From: Halomonas llamarensis
GTDB lineage: Bacteria > Pseudomonadota > Gammaproteobacteria > Pseudomonadales > Halomonadaceae
Assembly (NCBI RefSeq): GCF_023555005.1
Contig: NZ_JAMJPJ010000005.1
Coordinates: forward strand, 109,429 to 173,428
DNA length: 64,000 bases
Reading direction: 5' to 3'
The notes under the pieces were generated by a model. That model saw only the letters and a program-made list of their open reading frames with translations, ran no database searches and was not told the origin of the DNA. The position numbers and the translations under genes were made by a program. This document shows, piece after piece, positions 37,486 through 47,091 of this stretch (positions are counted from its first letter, which is position 1; every line of letters begins with the position of its first letter).

Positions 37486-37645
37486 TAAGGTATTTTCCTA
37501 TTGCGGTTTTAGCTGGGTTATCAATAGCTTTTAGGGGTATCCCCAAGCGGAAAACTGGGCTGTTCGCCTCTGATAATGGAACTTCCCTTGTCGTTTGTAT
37601 CAAAATAGCCGTATTGGATACCGCCCATCGTCGTTAGGAGTACTT

Positions 37646-39655
37646 ATGCCCCCTGTTTCGCCCCAGCAAACGCTCAAAGACGTCTTCGGCTTTGGCGACT
37701 TTCGCGGCGGCCAGCAGGCGGTGGTCTCAAGAGTGTTGGACGGGCACTCCACGGCGGCGATTTTTGCCACCGGCGCGGGAAAATCGCTCTGCTACCAGCT
37801 CCCGGCGCTGCATTTACCGCACTTGACCCTGGTGGTGTCGCCGCTGCTGGCGCTAATGCAGGATCAGCTTTCCTTTCTGGCCCGCCACGGTGTGGCCGCG
37901 GCGAGTATTGATTCCACTCAAGACCGTGAAACCACCCGTAATGTCATGGAACGCGCCAAAAGCGGCGAACTGAAAATCCTCATGATCTCGGTGGAGCGGC
38001 TCAAGAACGAGCGCTTTCGCCACTTTCTGCGCCAGGTGCGTATCTCGCTAATGGTTATCGATGAAGCCCACTGCCTATCGGAGTGGGGGCATAATTTCCG
38101 CCCAGATTATTTGAAGTTGCCGGACTACCAGCGTGAGTTTGCCATTCCTCAAGTGCTGCTACTTACCGCCACGGCAACGCCCGCCGTTATCGCCGATATG
38201 GGCGAGAAGTTTGCTATCGCGACGGATAACGTCATCACCACCGGCTTTTACCGATCAAATCTTGAGCTGCTGGTAGCGCCTGCCATGGCAGATCGCCAGC
38301 AGCAATTGATTGACTGGCTGAAGCCACAGATGCCGCCGGGCAGCGAAGCGCCGACGATTATTTACGTTACCCTTCAACAAACCGCCGAGCGGGTGGCGAA
38401 AGCGCTGACGGCTCAGGGCATTGCCGCCCAGGCGTATCACGCCGGGTTGGATTCGCAGCGGCGAGATGAGATTCAGGGCCAGTTCATGCGCGGTGAATCG
38501 CCCTGCATCGTGGCGACTATTGCGTTCGGTATGGGCATCGATAAGGGCGATATTCGCAACGTGGTGCACTATGACCTGCCCAAATCCATCGAGAACTACA
38601 GCCAGGAAATCGGCCGGGCGGGGCGTGACGGACTGCCTTCCACCTGCCTGACCATGGCCGGGCGCGATGGCCTGCGGGTGCTGGAAAACTTCGTTTACGG
38701 CGATACCCCCGAATACGCGGGTATCTACCGCCTGTTGGAAGAGATTGCTGCAGCAGGTGGCCAGCCCGATCGCCAATGGGAAGTGCTGCTTTTTACGCTC
38801 TCTCGCGATACCAATATCCGCCTGCTGCCGCTGAAAACACTGCTGGTGCGGTTGGAAATGCACGGCATCATTGCGCCGCGCTTTGCGTTTCTGGCCGATT
38901 ATCGGCTCCGCTACCACATTGAACCCGCTGAACTGGTGGGCCGCTTTGAAGGCGAGCGGGCGGCCTTTGTGCGCCTTATTGTCGATAACATTCCCATCGC
39001 CCGCACCTGGGGTACGGTGGATTTTGACCGGCTGCATCATGCCGGGCAGGCGCAACACATCGATGCCTCCCGTGCCCGTGTGATGACCGCCCTTGAGTAC
39101 TTTCAGGATAAAGGCTGGCTGACCCTGGAAGGCAAGCGGATGACCGACGTGTACGAGGTGCTTCAGCCGAATTTTTCCATTGAAGCGCTGGCGAGCCAGT
39201 TATGTGACGAATGCCGACATCGGGAACGGATTGAGATTGAGCGGTTACAGGCCATGCTGGCACTGTTTGAATCGGAAAGTTGCCTGACGCGGCGGCTGGC
39301 CGAGCACTTTGGCGATAACACGTTTGAAGCACCGCCTGAGACCGAGCAGGGCCGTTGCGGGCACTGTTCGGTCTGCCATGGCCATCCCGTACGACTGCCG
39401 GATGCGCCGCCGATGCCCGCGCTAAGCAATGCTGATTTTACGCGCTATGCCACGCCGCTGATCGAACGCCACACGCAGCAATTTGGCCAGCCGCCCAATG
39501 CGCAGCGGCTGGCGCATTTTTTGTGTGGCCTCACCATGCCGGTTTTCACCCCACTCAAAGCGCGTGGCCTTGACGGCTTCGCGGTCTTTGAGCAGCGTGT
39601 CTACCTGGACGTGCGGCAATGGGCTGAAAGGCACCTGGGCAATATCGGCTCTTAA
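37646..39655 (+). CDS. recQ: RecQ-family ATP-dependent DNA helicase
   Basis: A 3'-5' SF2 DNA helicase of 669 residues acting in recombination and repair. The Q-like start and Walker A (FATGAGKSLCYQLPAL), the Walker B/DEAH region (VIDEAHCLSEWGHNFRPDYLKL), and motif VI (YSQEIGRAGRDG) are all intact. The C-terminal part has a winged-helix-like stretch and a cysteine cluster late in the protein (LCDECRHRE ... CGHCSVCHG) instead of the standard RQC spacing of E. coli RecQ, so it belongs to a divergent RecQ branch. The ATG at 37646 has TTAGGAG at good spacing. It is convergent with the COG0523 GTPase, three bases apart. Confidence 0.92.
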   Translation: MPPVSPQQTLKDVFGFGDFRGGQQAVVSRVLDGHSTAAIFATGAGKSLCYQLPALHLPHLTLVVSPLLALMQDQLSFLARHGVAAASIDSTQDRETTRNVMERAKSGELKILMISVERLKNERFRHFLRQVRISLMVIDEAHCLSEWGHNFRPDYLKLPDYQREFAIPQVLLLTATATPAVIADMGEKFAIATDNVITTGFYRSNLELLVAPAMADRQQQLIDWLKPQMPPGSEAPTIIYVTLQQTAERVAKALTAQGIAAQAYHAGLDSQRRDEIQGQFMRGESPCIVATIAFGMGIDKGDIRNVVHYDLPKSIENYSQEIGRAGRDGLPSTCLTMAGRDGLRVLENFVYGDTPEYAGIYRLLEEIAAAGGQPDRQWEVLLFTLSRDTNIRLLPLKTLLVRLEMHGIIAPRFAFLADYRLRYHIEPAELVGRFEGERAAFVRLIVDNIPIARTWGTVDFDRLHHAGQAQHIDASRARVMTALEYFQDKGWLTLEGKRMTDVYEVLQPNFSIEALASQLCDECRHRERIEIERLQAMLALFESESCLTRRLAEHFGDNTFEAPPETEQGRCGHCSVCHGHPVRLPDAPPMPALSNADFTRYATPLIERHTQQFGQPPNAQRLAHFLCGLTMPVFTPLKARGLDGFAVFEQRVYLDVRQWAERHLGNIGS

Positions 39656-39658
39656 GCG

Positions 39659-40885
39659 TCATTCCCAGGCCGGAAATGGGTCGGGCAATTGCTTCCACGC
39701 CTCCATGCCTTCCAACAGTTCACCCTCGCTCAGCAGACAGTCATCCAGTGCTTCGCGCATTTTGGCTTCATCCAGGTTCTGGCCGATAAACACCAGTTCC
39801 TGGCGCATGTCGCCAAACGGTTCTTGCCACTTGTCCATAATAAACTGTCGTGTTTCTGGGTCTTCCGGCCATTGGTCTTCAGGAATGGCTTTCCAGAACA
39901 CGCCGGCCATGCCGTGGTGGGCGATACCGCCTGCCTGGCTCCACTGGCCCGCATAGCGTGGACGCGTCGCCAGCCAGAAGAAGCCCTTCGAGCGTAGCAG
40001 GCCGTCACCAAACCATTCCTGATTCAGCAGGTCATGAAACTTCTGCGGGTGGAAAGGCCGGCGGGCGTGATAAGCAAAACTGCCAATGCCGTATTCTTCG
40101 GTCTCGGGCACGTGTTCGCCGCGCATCTCTTTCAGCCAGCCAGGGGCCAGCTGGGCACGCTCAAAGTTGAACTTGCCGGTGTCCAGCACTTTATCCAGGG
40201 GCACGCCGCCCTGGGTAATCGGCACCAGTTCAGCATCGGGGTTCAGCGAGCGTAGAATGGCCTTTAGAGCGTCTAGCTCTTTGTCGCTGATCAGGTCGGT
40301 CTTGCTGATCAGTAGCACGTCGCAAAACTCAACTTGATCGACCAGCAGGTCGGCGACGTTGCGTTCATCGTCTTCCCCTAAACTTTCGCCTGCTTCAGCC
40401 AGGCTTTGGGCTTCGCGGTACTGCTCAAGAAAGTTGGCGCCGTCGACCACGGTGACCAGCGTATCCAGTCGTGCTACGTGGGAAAGACTCTGGCCGCTTT
40501 CATCTTCAAAGGTGAAGGTTTCCGCGACGGGCAGCGGCTCGGAAATGCCGGTGGACTCGATCACCAGGTAATCAAACTTGCCCTCCCGAGCCAACTGGCT
40601 GACCTCTTCCAGCAAGTCTTCGCGCAAGGTGCAGCAGATGCAGCCGTTGCTCATTTCTACCAGCCGTTCTTCACTGCGATTGAGCGCCACGTCGCCATCC
40701 AGCGTCGACTCGCCAGGGCCGCCGCGCACTAATGCGCCGTCAATGTTCACCTCGCTCATATCGTTGACGATCACCGCCACCCGGCGTCCCTCTCGGTTGG
40801 CAAGAATATGATTGAGCACGGTGGTTTTACCGGCACCCAGAAAACCCGAGAGCACTGTCACGGGTAGGGAAGAAAACGCAGTCAT
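39659..40885 (-). CDS. COG0523 (CobW/ZNG1-type) metallochaperone GTPase
   Basis: A G3E-family GTPase of 408 residues thought to insert or deliver metal, most likely zinc, to client proteins. It shows Walker A ([11 protein letters not shown]), the [10 protein letters not shown] metal-binding CxCC motif (82-85), the [15 protein letters not shown] switch region, and SKTDL for guanine recognition; the C-terminal CobW_C domain contains [11 protein letters not shown]. The Zur-type operator just before the gene supports expression under zinc starvation. Which client it serves is not visible. Confidence 0.92.
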   Translation of the reverse strand: MTAFSSLPVTVLSGFLGAGKTTVLNHILANREGRRVAVIVNDMSEVNIDGALVRGGPGESTLDGDVALNRSEERLVEMSNGCICCTLREDLLEEVSQLAREGKFDYLVIESTGISEPLPVAETFTFEDESGQSLSHVARLDTLVTVVDGANFLEQYREAQSLAEAGESLGEDDERNVADLLVDQVEFCDVLLISKTDLISDKELDALKAILRSLNPDAELVPITQGGVPLDKVLDTGKFNFERAQLAPGWLKEMRGEHVPETEEYGIGSFAYHARRPFHPQKFHDLLNQEWFGDGLLRSKGFFWLATRPRYAGQWSQAGGIAHHGMAGVFWKAIPEDQWPEDPETRQFIMDKWQEPFGDMRQELVFIGQNLDEAKMREALDDCLLSEGELLEGMEAWKQLPDPFPAWE

Positions 40886-40911
40886 TGCTAGGTCACCTCT
40901 AAGCGGGTTTA

Positions 40912-40931
40912 TGTTATGTGATAATATAACA
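40912..40931 (-). promoter_or_regulatory. Zur-type operator before the COG0523 gene
   Basis: A near-perfect palindrome with half-sites TGTTATGTGA and TAATATAACA (8 of 10 positions symmetrical), 26 bases before the GTPase start codon. Its GTTAT...ATAAC ends match the gammaproteobacterial Zur consensus. Position and target gene both fit zinc repression. Confidence 0.75.
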
Positions 40932-40997
40932 ATAAAGAGGCGAGGAATGAAGGATCTGTTTTTCTAGCGTCTTTATCAAGTTCTTCAGGGGCGATAA

Positions 40998-41273
40998 TCA
41001 GCGCTTATACTGCGTCGGGCAGTAGCCGCGGAGGACATCCGGCGAGCGCAGAGCGGTATGCTTTGTCGCCCGGCCGGTGACGCGTTTGCGCCATAGGCGA
41101 AATGAAGCCGGTTTGAGCTGGTGGCGCATGACGTCAATCACATCCGGCTCGCCCAAGCCAAACAGGGTTTCGATGGCTTCAAACGGCGTACGGTCTTCCC
41201 AGGCCATCTCAATGATGCGCGACTGTTCGTCATCGGGTAAGCAGCGAAAGCGTTTTACGGCAGCTTTAGGCAT
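40998..41273 (-). CDS. DUF2805 / TIGR03643 protein
   Basis: A 91-residue protein of the TIGR03643/DUF2805 family: LPDDEQSRIIEMAWEDRTPFEAIE, FGLGEPDVIDVMRHQLKPASFRLWRKRVTGR. The sequence looks like a small helical DNA- or nucleotide-associated protein, but no function is established. It is a single gene on the minus strand between the GTPase and the methyltransferase. Confidence 0.85.
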   Translation of the reverse strand: MPKAAVKRFRCLPDDEQSRIIEMAWEDRTPFEAIETLFGLGEPDVIDVMRHQLKPASFRLWRKRVTGRATKHTALRSPDVLRGYCPTQYKR

Positions 41274-41376
41274 AACGGTACCTCAGGCGTTAACGAAATA
41301 AACAAGCATAATGCATTACAAATATTGTACCAGTGTTAGATGTATAATGCGTTTTTGTACGAGAAATTTGCAGAGA

Positions 41377-41997
41377 TTAAAGCTGTTTTGCTGCCAATAG
41401 CGCGCGGAAAAGTCCATTCATCAGCACCGGTTCATCGTGGCGAATGACAAACCCCGCCTGTTGTAGCAGGGGCGTGGCTTGCCGGGTAATATCGGTGGCG
41501 ATAAATGAGGTCAGTACGTTTAAGGCTCGCCGAGTCACATCCGTTGGTTGCGTGTCGGGTTGGAATTTATCCATCACACAAAGTTGGCCGTCGTCTTTCA
41601 GTACGCGATACGCTTCGGCTAATCCCTGTTCTGGGGTTGGCATTACCGCAAGAATAAGGTGCATCACCACCACGTCAAAATGCGCATCTGGGTAGTCCAG
41701 CGCGGCGGCGTCCATCACGCGGCATTCCACGTCGCGCTGTGAATGCTCGGCGCGTTCACGGGCTCGCTTTACCATCGCGGGGGTTAGGTCGGTCAAATGA
41801 ATTTCTAGCTCGTGGGGTAAGTAGGGCAGGTCCAGTCCTGTACCGGCGCCCACTAATAGAACGCGCATACTAGGTTCCCAGTCGACTTGGCCTAGTGCGT
41901 ACTGGCGTGGTTTGCGAAAGGTTTTGTTTGCCACAAGGTCATATATCGGTGAGTAGGCGGTATAGCGTAGGCGGTTCCAAGTGGTTGTATTTATCAT
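41377..41997 (-). CDS. Class I SAM-dependent methyltransferase
   Basis: A 206-residue Rossmann-fold methyltransferase: motif I in VLLVGAGTGLDLPYLP, an acidic residue after LEIHLTDLTP, and DAHFDVVVMHLILAVM at motif IV/post-I. The N-terminal WNRLRYTAYSPIYDLV resembles PmtA-type phospholipid or UbiE-like methyltransferases; substrate unknown. It starts 22 bases after the eutR gene on the same strand and is probably co-transcribed with it, which hints at a link with ethanolamine or phospholipid head groups, by inference. Confidence 0.82.
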   Translation of the reverse strand: MINTTTWNRLRYTAYSPIYDLVANKTFRKPRQYALGQVDWEPSMRVLLVGAGTGLDLPYLPHELEIHLTDLTPAMVKRARERAEHSQRDVECRVMDAAALDYPDAHFDVVVMHLILAVMPTPEQGLAEAYRVLKDDGQLCVMDKFQPDTQPTDVTRRALNVLTSFIATDITRQATPLLQQAGFVIRHDEPVLMNGLFRALLAAKQL

Positions 41998-42019
41998 GAA
42001 TCACCTTGAGTGGGCACGT

Positions 42020-42964
42020 TTAATAAACCTTGTTTAGCGTCTGTGAAGGGCTCTCGCCAAATTGCCGCTTATAATCATGCGCAAACTGCCCTAAGTGCCC
42101 AAAGCCCCAGTAAGTGGCAATGTCTGTCACTGTTTGGGTTGACTCGGCGGCGCGAAGAGCACGTCGGACGTGGTTAAGCCGTCTAAGGCGCAAAAACTGC
42201 AGTGGGCTAATCCCTAGGATAGTCGTAAAACTGTACTGTAGTTTTCGTCTGCTGACATGGGTGAGCTCGCACAGCATTTCCATCGTCACAGGGTCTTCCA
42301 AATGTTCATCAACGTAGCGTTTCACTCGGTCAACGACTTGCTTACGTTGGGCATAGCTGGGTGGTAGCTCAGCATCAGGTTGTTCGATCTGCAGCAGTTC
42401 AAACAACGCTATTAGCAGAATGTCTTTATGTATCTTTTCGGCAATGGCGCCCTGCCGATGGGACAATAAATGATCAAGTAAAAATGACACCGCATTTAGC
42501 GTCTCAGGTGTAACGCGGCGGCGCGGTGAGTACTGCCACTCTGTATCCAACGTCACCCCCTGCTGTTTGGCGGCGGCTTGCAATATCGGCAGGTGGACCA
42601 CCATCCCATAAATATCGAAGGTTTCTGGCGTTACTAGCTCAAAGTCATACCCACCCGGCCGGCACATCACTTCATGCTCAATGAGCGGTTGTCCGTTGAT
42701 ACGTGAACCTAATGGTCGCATAGGAATACCCAGCCACAACGAGTCAGCCCAAACCCGGCAGTCTTGACGAAGCGCTTGCCCCGTATGCTCTTTAAAAACC
42801 TGAATGCCGGGTAGTTCGATTTCATCGAGGCGACCATAGAAGCGGCCAGGACTTATTTGATCGTATTGTTGCTGCCAGCGCGTCAGGTTTTGCGCATGTT
42901 CGTCGGCATCAAACGCCTCTTGCATGCACTTTTTTTGTGCGAAGTCTTGGCTTGTTAACGTCAT
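42020..42964 (-). CDS. eutR: AraC-family regulator of ethanolamine use
   Basis: A 314-residue AraC-type activator. The N-terminal sensor half (ITPGRFYGRLDEI-like, IQVFKEHTGQALRQ, GYDFELVTPETFDIYGMVV) and the C-terminal HTH (MLCELTHVSRRKLQYSFTTI, TVTDIATYWGFGHLGQFAHDYKRQFGESPSQTL) follow EutR, which in enterobacteria activates eut genes with ethanolamine and adenosylcobalamin. Divergent position opposite eutBC strengthens this. The shared promoter space is 42965-43174. Confidence 0.85.
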   Translation of the reverse strand: MTLTSQDFAQKKCMQEAFDADEHAQNLTRWQQQYDQISPGRFYGRLDEIELPGIQVFKEHTGQALRQDCRVWADSLWLGIPMRPLGSRINGQPLIEHEVMCRPGGYDFELVTPETFDIYGMVVHLPILQAAAKQQGVTLDTEWQYSPRRRVTPETLNAVSFLLDHLLSHRQGAIAEKIHKDILLIALFELLQIEQPDAELPPSYAQRKQVVDRVKRYVDEHLEDPVTMEMLCELTHVSRRKLQYSFTTILGISPLQFLRLRRLNHVRRALRAAESTQTVTDIATYWGFGHLGQFAHDYKRQFGESPSQTLNKVY

Positions 42965-43174
42965 GAGAAACTCCTGTGAACGTGATTAAGGCGCTACCAC
43001 GTTGGTTTCTTATTTCTAATTTATTGTATTTGTTTTGATTTTTATCGGTATGACAGGTTTGCCAAAACTCGATACTCCCCATTAAGGGATAGCGCTATTG
43101 TGGAAACAAGCAAATTTTGTTCCTCAACGCGCATGCTGTGCCGTTGTATTTTAAATATAAAAAAGGAAGGTCCT

Positions 43175-44590
43175 ATGGCGCAGACCTATCACACGACAGT
43201 GGGGAGCCGCCGCTACCGCTTTAATGGCTTAGCAGAGTTAATGGCTAAGGCGACGCCGCCGCGTTCCGGTGACCGTTTGGCTGGGGTGATGGCTGAATCT
43301 GCTGAGGAGCGAGTGGTGGCACAAATGGTGCTAGCCGAACTGCCGCTCACCACGTTTTTGAACGAAGCCTTGATCCCCTATGAAGAGGATGAAATCACCC
43401 GGCTGATTATCGATGAACACGATACTCACGCCTTCGCCCCCATTCGCCACCTGACCGTGGGCGATTTTCGTAACTGGCTGCTTTCAGATCAGGCTACCAG
43501 CGAGGCACTTACCGCCGTGCGTGCGGGGGTTACGCCTGAAATGGCGGCTGCGGTGAGCAAGCTAATGCGCAACCAGGATTTAATCCTGGTGGCTAAAAAG
43601 TGCCAGGTCACCACGGCGTTTCGCAATACCATTGGCCTACCGGGGCGGCTTTCCACGCGGCTGCAGCCTAATCACCCCACCGACGACGTTACCGGCATTG
43701 CCGCCAGCATTTTAGATGGCCTGTTGTACGGCAGCGGCGACGCGGTCATTGGCATCAATCCCGCCACGGATAATGTCGCCCAAAGCGTTAAATTGATGCG
43801 CTTAATGGATGAAGTGATCAATAAATATGAGATTCCCACCCAGTCCTGCGTGCTTACCCACGTTACCAATACGCTGGAGGCGATCGAGCAGGGTGCGCCG
43901 GTGGATCTGGTGTTCCAATCCATTGGCGGCACCGAAGCGACTAACCGCAGCTTTGGTTTTGATTTAAGCACCCTGGCTGAAGCTGAAACGGCAGCGCAGA
44001 CGCTTAACCGTGGCACGGTAGGCCGCAACGTGATGTATTTCGAAACCGGCCAAGGTAGCTCGCTTTCCGCCGGCGCTCACCACGGGCTTGATCAGCAAAC
44101 CTGCGAAGCCCGCGCCTACGCCGTGGCGCGCAAGTTTAATCCGTTGCTGGTGAATACCGTCGTCGGTTTTATCGGCCCTGAATATTTGTTCGACGGTAAA
44201 GAGATTACCCGGGCGGGGCTTGAGGACCACTTCTGCGGCAAGCTGCTGGGTGTGCCCATGGGTTGCGATGTTTGCTACACCAACCACGCCGAAGCTGACC
44301 AGAACGATATGGACAACCTGCTGACGCTATTGGGTGTGGCTGGCTGCAATTTCGTCATGGGCATTCCGGGCTCCGACGATATCATGCTCAACTACCAAAC
44401 CACCTCGTTTCACGATGCGCTCTATGCACGGCGAGTGCTTGGCTTAAAGGCAGCGCCTGAATTCGAGCAGTGGCTTGAAAAGATGCAGATATTTGAGGAT
44501 GTCAGCACCCACCGGCTCAACGACCGGCTTCCCGCCGCGTTCGCCAATAGCTTACGCCACCTGCCCCAGGAGCCACGCTATGGCGCATAA
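43175..44590 (+). CDS. eutB: Ethanolamine ammonia-lyase large subunit
   Basis: Catalytic subunit of adenosylcobalamin-dependent ethanolamine ammonia-lyase, converting ethanolamine to acetaldehyde and ammonia. The 471-residue protein covers the complete EutB TIM barrel: AAVSKLMRNQDLILVAKKC, LQPNHPTDD, GDAVIGINPATDN, FYETGQGSSLSAGAHHG-like and GCDVCYTNHAEADQNDMD. The ATG at 43175 has AAGGAAGG upstream; the frame runs further upstream without family similarity. It overlaps eutC by 11 bases. Confidence 0.96.
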   Translation: MAQTYHTTVGSRRYRFNGLAELMAKATPPRSGDRLAGVMAESAEERVVAQMVLAELPLTTFLNEALIPYEEDEITRLIIDEHDTHAFAPIRHLTVGDFRNWLLSDQATSEALTAVRAGVTPEMAAAVSKLMRNQDLILVAKKCQVTTAFRNTIGLPGRLSTRLQPNHPTDDVTGIAASILDGLLYGSGDAVIGINPATDNVAQSVKLMRLMDEVINKYEIPTQSCVLTHVTNTLEAIEQGAPVDLVFQSIGGTEATNRSFGFDLSTLAEAETAAQTLNRGTVGRNVMYFETGQGSSLSAGAHHGLDQQTCEARAYAVARKFNPLLVNTVVGFIGPEYLFDGKEITRAGLEDHFCGKLLGVPMGCDVCYTNHAEADQNDMDNLLTLLGVAGCNFVMGIPGSDDIMLNYQTTSFHDALYARRVLGLKAAPEFEQWLEKMQIFEDVSTHRLNDRLPAAFANSLRHLPQEPRYGA

Positions 44591-45416
44591 CGAATCACCC
44601 CCCATTGTGGTGGAGAACCCCTGGGAGCGGCTGAATGCGTTTACCGATGCGCGAATTGGGCTCGGTCGCGCGGGCGTTAGTCTGCCTACTACCAAGCATC
44701 TCGATTTTCAGCTGGCTCATGCCCAGGCTCAAGATGCCGTTCATTGCGCGCTTGATGGCAACAGCCTGGAGGCAGCGCTAACCAACACGCTTGGGCTCAC
44801 CATGCCACTCATTCGCTTACACAGTCATGCGCAAGACCGCGCTACGTACTTACAGCGCCCGGATTATGGCCGCCGGTTGAGCGATGAGTCGCGTGAACAT
44901 TTACTCAATGCAGCGGTAACCGGCCAGCGCTTTGATCTAGCCGTGGTGATTGTCGATGGCCTTTCTGCTCTGGCGGTGCAGCAAAACAGCGCGCCGTTTC
45001 TCGCCGCATTGACGGAATGCCTGACCCGCGATGCCAACGACTGGCAGCTGGCGCCGTTCACCATGGTTGAGCAGGGCCGCGTGGCCATTGGCGATGAGGT
45101 GGGGTCGCTGCTTAACGCCGATGCAGTGCTGGTGATGATTGGCGAACGGCCAGGGCTAAGCTCGCCGGATAGTCTAGGGCTTTATATGACCTGGGCACCC
45201 GAAGTAGGCCTAAAAGACGACCGGCGTAACTGTATCTCCAACGTGCGCCCCGCCGGGCTTAAAGCAGAAGAAGCCGCCCGGCGGCTAGTGCTGTTATTAA
45301 AAGAGGCTCGTCAGCTCAAGGTGTCTGGCGTGAAATTAAAAGACCGCAGCGAGGAGGACGTATTGGAAGGCAACTCAGCAAAAGGCTCGACGCGTAATTT
45401 TTTAGTGGCCGATTAA
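44580..45416 (+). CDS. eutC: Ethanolamine ammonia-lyase small subunit
   Basis: Small subunit of ethanolamine ammonia-lyase, 278 residues, needed for cobalamin binding and assembly with EutB. Family segments are NPWERLNAFTDARIGLGRAGVSLPT, FQLAHAQAQDAVH, DLAVVIVDGLSALAVQQ, and GERPGLSSPDSLGLYMTWAP. The ATG at 44580 lies inside the end of eutB, so the subunits are coupled in translation. No eutA reactivase or microcompartment shell genes are present in this window. Confidence 0.95.
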   Translation: MAHNESPPIVVENPWERLNAFTDARIGLGRAGVSLPTTKHLDFQLAHAQAQDAVHCALDGNSLEAALTNTLGLTMPLIRLHSHAQDRATYLQRPDYGRRLSDESREHLLNAAVTGQRFDLAVVIVDGLSALAVQQNSAPFLAALTECLTRDANDWQLAPFTMVEQGRVAIGDEVGSLLNADAVLVMIGERPGLSSPDSLGLYMTWAPEVGLKDDRRNCISNVRPAGLKAEEAARRLVLLLKEARQLKVSGVKLKDRSEEDVLEGNSAKGSTRNFLVAD

Positions 45417-45544
45417 CGGGCGCAAAAAGTGAAGCGTCATAACAATGGCTTTATAACAAAAAGCACATAACAACACGGAACATCGTACGTATAAACAGCA
45501 CGCCGCTAACGACCGTTATGTTCCACACTGAAAAAGGTAAAACG

Positions 45545-46984
45545 ATGAAACAACCTTCTGTAGATCAAGCGTATTTGGCCAAGCGACAGTTGCGCAAGGG
45601 TACCGCAGGCTGGATGCTGCTGGCTGGACTTGGGGTATCTTACGTCATTTCCGGTGACTTCGCCGGCTGGAACTTTGGCATTGCCGAAGCAGGCTGGGGC
45701 GGTTTTGCCATTGCCGCTTGCTTAATGGCGCTCATGTATTTGGCGCTGGTGCTTTCGCTGGCGGAAATGTCGGCGGCAATTCCTGCTGCTGGCGGCGGGT
45801 ACAGCTTTGCCCGCCAGGCCATGGGGCCTGCAGGCGGCTATTTAACCGGGTTTGCGGTGTTGATTGAGTACGCCTTGGCCCCCGCCGCGATCGTTATTTT
45901 TATCGGCGCGGCGGTGGAGTCCCTATTGGGGATTAACGGCCCGCTGGTTTACCTGTTGTTTTACGCCGTTTTTATCGGTATTCACCTTGCAGGTGTTGGT
46001 GAAGCGCTAAAAGCGATGATGGTGATCAGCGGCTTGGCGGTATTCGCTATTTTAGCAACGGCGGTGGCGCTGATCGGCGATTTCGATTCAGCCAACTTAT
46101 TCGACATCGCGCCAACGGACGCCGCCGGTGCCAGCACCTTTATGCCGTTTGGCTGGTACGGTATCTGGGCGGCGCTGCCGTTTGGCATGTGGCTGTTCTT
46201 AGCGGTGGAAGGCGTGCCGCTAGCGGCGGAAGAAGCCAAAGACCCCGCACGGGATATGCCAAAAGGCATTATCGGCGCCATGCTGTTTCTACTGTTTACC
46301 GCGCTACTGGTCGTGGTGCTACTGGCGGGTGCTGCCGGTGCTGACGTCATTGGCCAAAGCGGCGTGCCACTGGTCGACGCACTTAATGTGGCGGGCAACC
46401 CGACGCTTGCTACGCTGGTGAACGTATTGGGCTTGGCCGGTTTGATTGCCTCATTTTTCTCGATTATCTACGGTTACAGCCGTTTGGTGTTTGCCCTTTC
46501 ACGGGCAGGGTATTTACCCAAGCCGCTGTCGCTGACCAGCGAGCGTAAGGTGCCGTATTTAGCGCTGATTGTGCCCGGTGTGTTTGGCTTCTTAGTATCA
46601 TTAAGTGGTGAAGGCGACTTGATTTTGGGCATGGCCGTAGTGGGGGCGACGATCTCCTACGCACTGATGGCGTTTAGCCATATTCTGCTGCGCGTAAAGC
46701 AGCCTGATTTGCCGCGCCCTTATAAAACGCCGGGTGGTGTTGTGACCTCTGCTATTGCACTTGTGCTGGCGCTCGTTGCGCTAACCGGGGTGTACGCTTT
46801 CGATCCTCGTGCCTTCAACTACACTATCTTGCTGTTTATTGCTGGCGCAGCCTACTTCTTCCTCTACAGCAAAAATAATCTGGTGGCAAAAACCGCAGAG
46901 GAGGAATTTGCACTGGTGGTGACGTCACCCGAAGACCTAGACGACAGCAATCCGAGCGAAGCAGTATCTGTCGCTAAGCTGTAA
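45545..46984 (+). CDS. eat: Ethanolamine permease (APC family)
   Basis: Inner-membrane amino acid/polyamine/organocation transporter of 479 residues with about 12 helices. GWMLLAGLGVSYVISGDFAGWNFG is the characteristic first helix of bacterial ethanolamine permeases, followed by EMSAAIPAAGGGYSFARQAMGP and EGVPLAAEEAKDPARDMPKGI. The ATG at 45545 is preceded by AAAGGT. Location 128 bases after eutC and the sequence both support ethanolamine import; a strong terminator closes the eut unit. Confidence 0.9.
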   Translation: MKQPSVDQAYLAKRQLRKGTAGWMLLAGLGVSYVISGDFAGWNFGIAEAGWGGFAIAACLMALMYLALVLSLAEMSAAIPAAGGGYSFARQAMGPAGGYLTGFAVLIEYALAPAAIVIFIGAAVESLLGINGPLVYLLFYAVFIGIHLAGVGEALKAMMVISGLAVFAILATAVALIGDFDSANLFDIAPTDAAGASTFMPFGWYGIWAALPFGMWLFLAVEGVPLAAEEAKDPARDMPKGIIGAMLFLLFTALLVVVLLAGAAGADVIGQSGVPLVDALNVAGNPTLATLVNVLGLAGLIASFFSIIYGYSRLVFALSRAGYLPKPLSLTSERKVPYLALIVPGVFGFLVSLSGEGDLILGMAVVGATISYALMAFSHILLRVKQPDLPRPYKTPGGVVTSAIALVLALVALTGVYAFDPRAFNYTILLFIAGAAYFFLYSKNNLVAKTAEEEFALVVTSPEDLDDSNPSEAVSVAKL

Positions 46985-47010
46985 CCACCTCGCTATTTCA
47001 CCTAAGCTAA

Positions 47011-47043
47011 CCAAGCCTCTGCGTTAAGACCGCAGAGGCTTGG
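47011..47043 (+). terminator. Rho-independent terminator of the eut unit
   Basis: CCAAGCCTCTGCG and CGCAGAGGCTTGG form a perfect 13-bp stem with a 7-base loop, followed by TTGTTTC. It lies 26 bases after the permease gene. Confidence 0.85.
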
Positions 47044-47091
47044 TTGTTTCAATCGGTTAACACGTTTTCGATCACTGACGAGAGAGCACGA

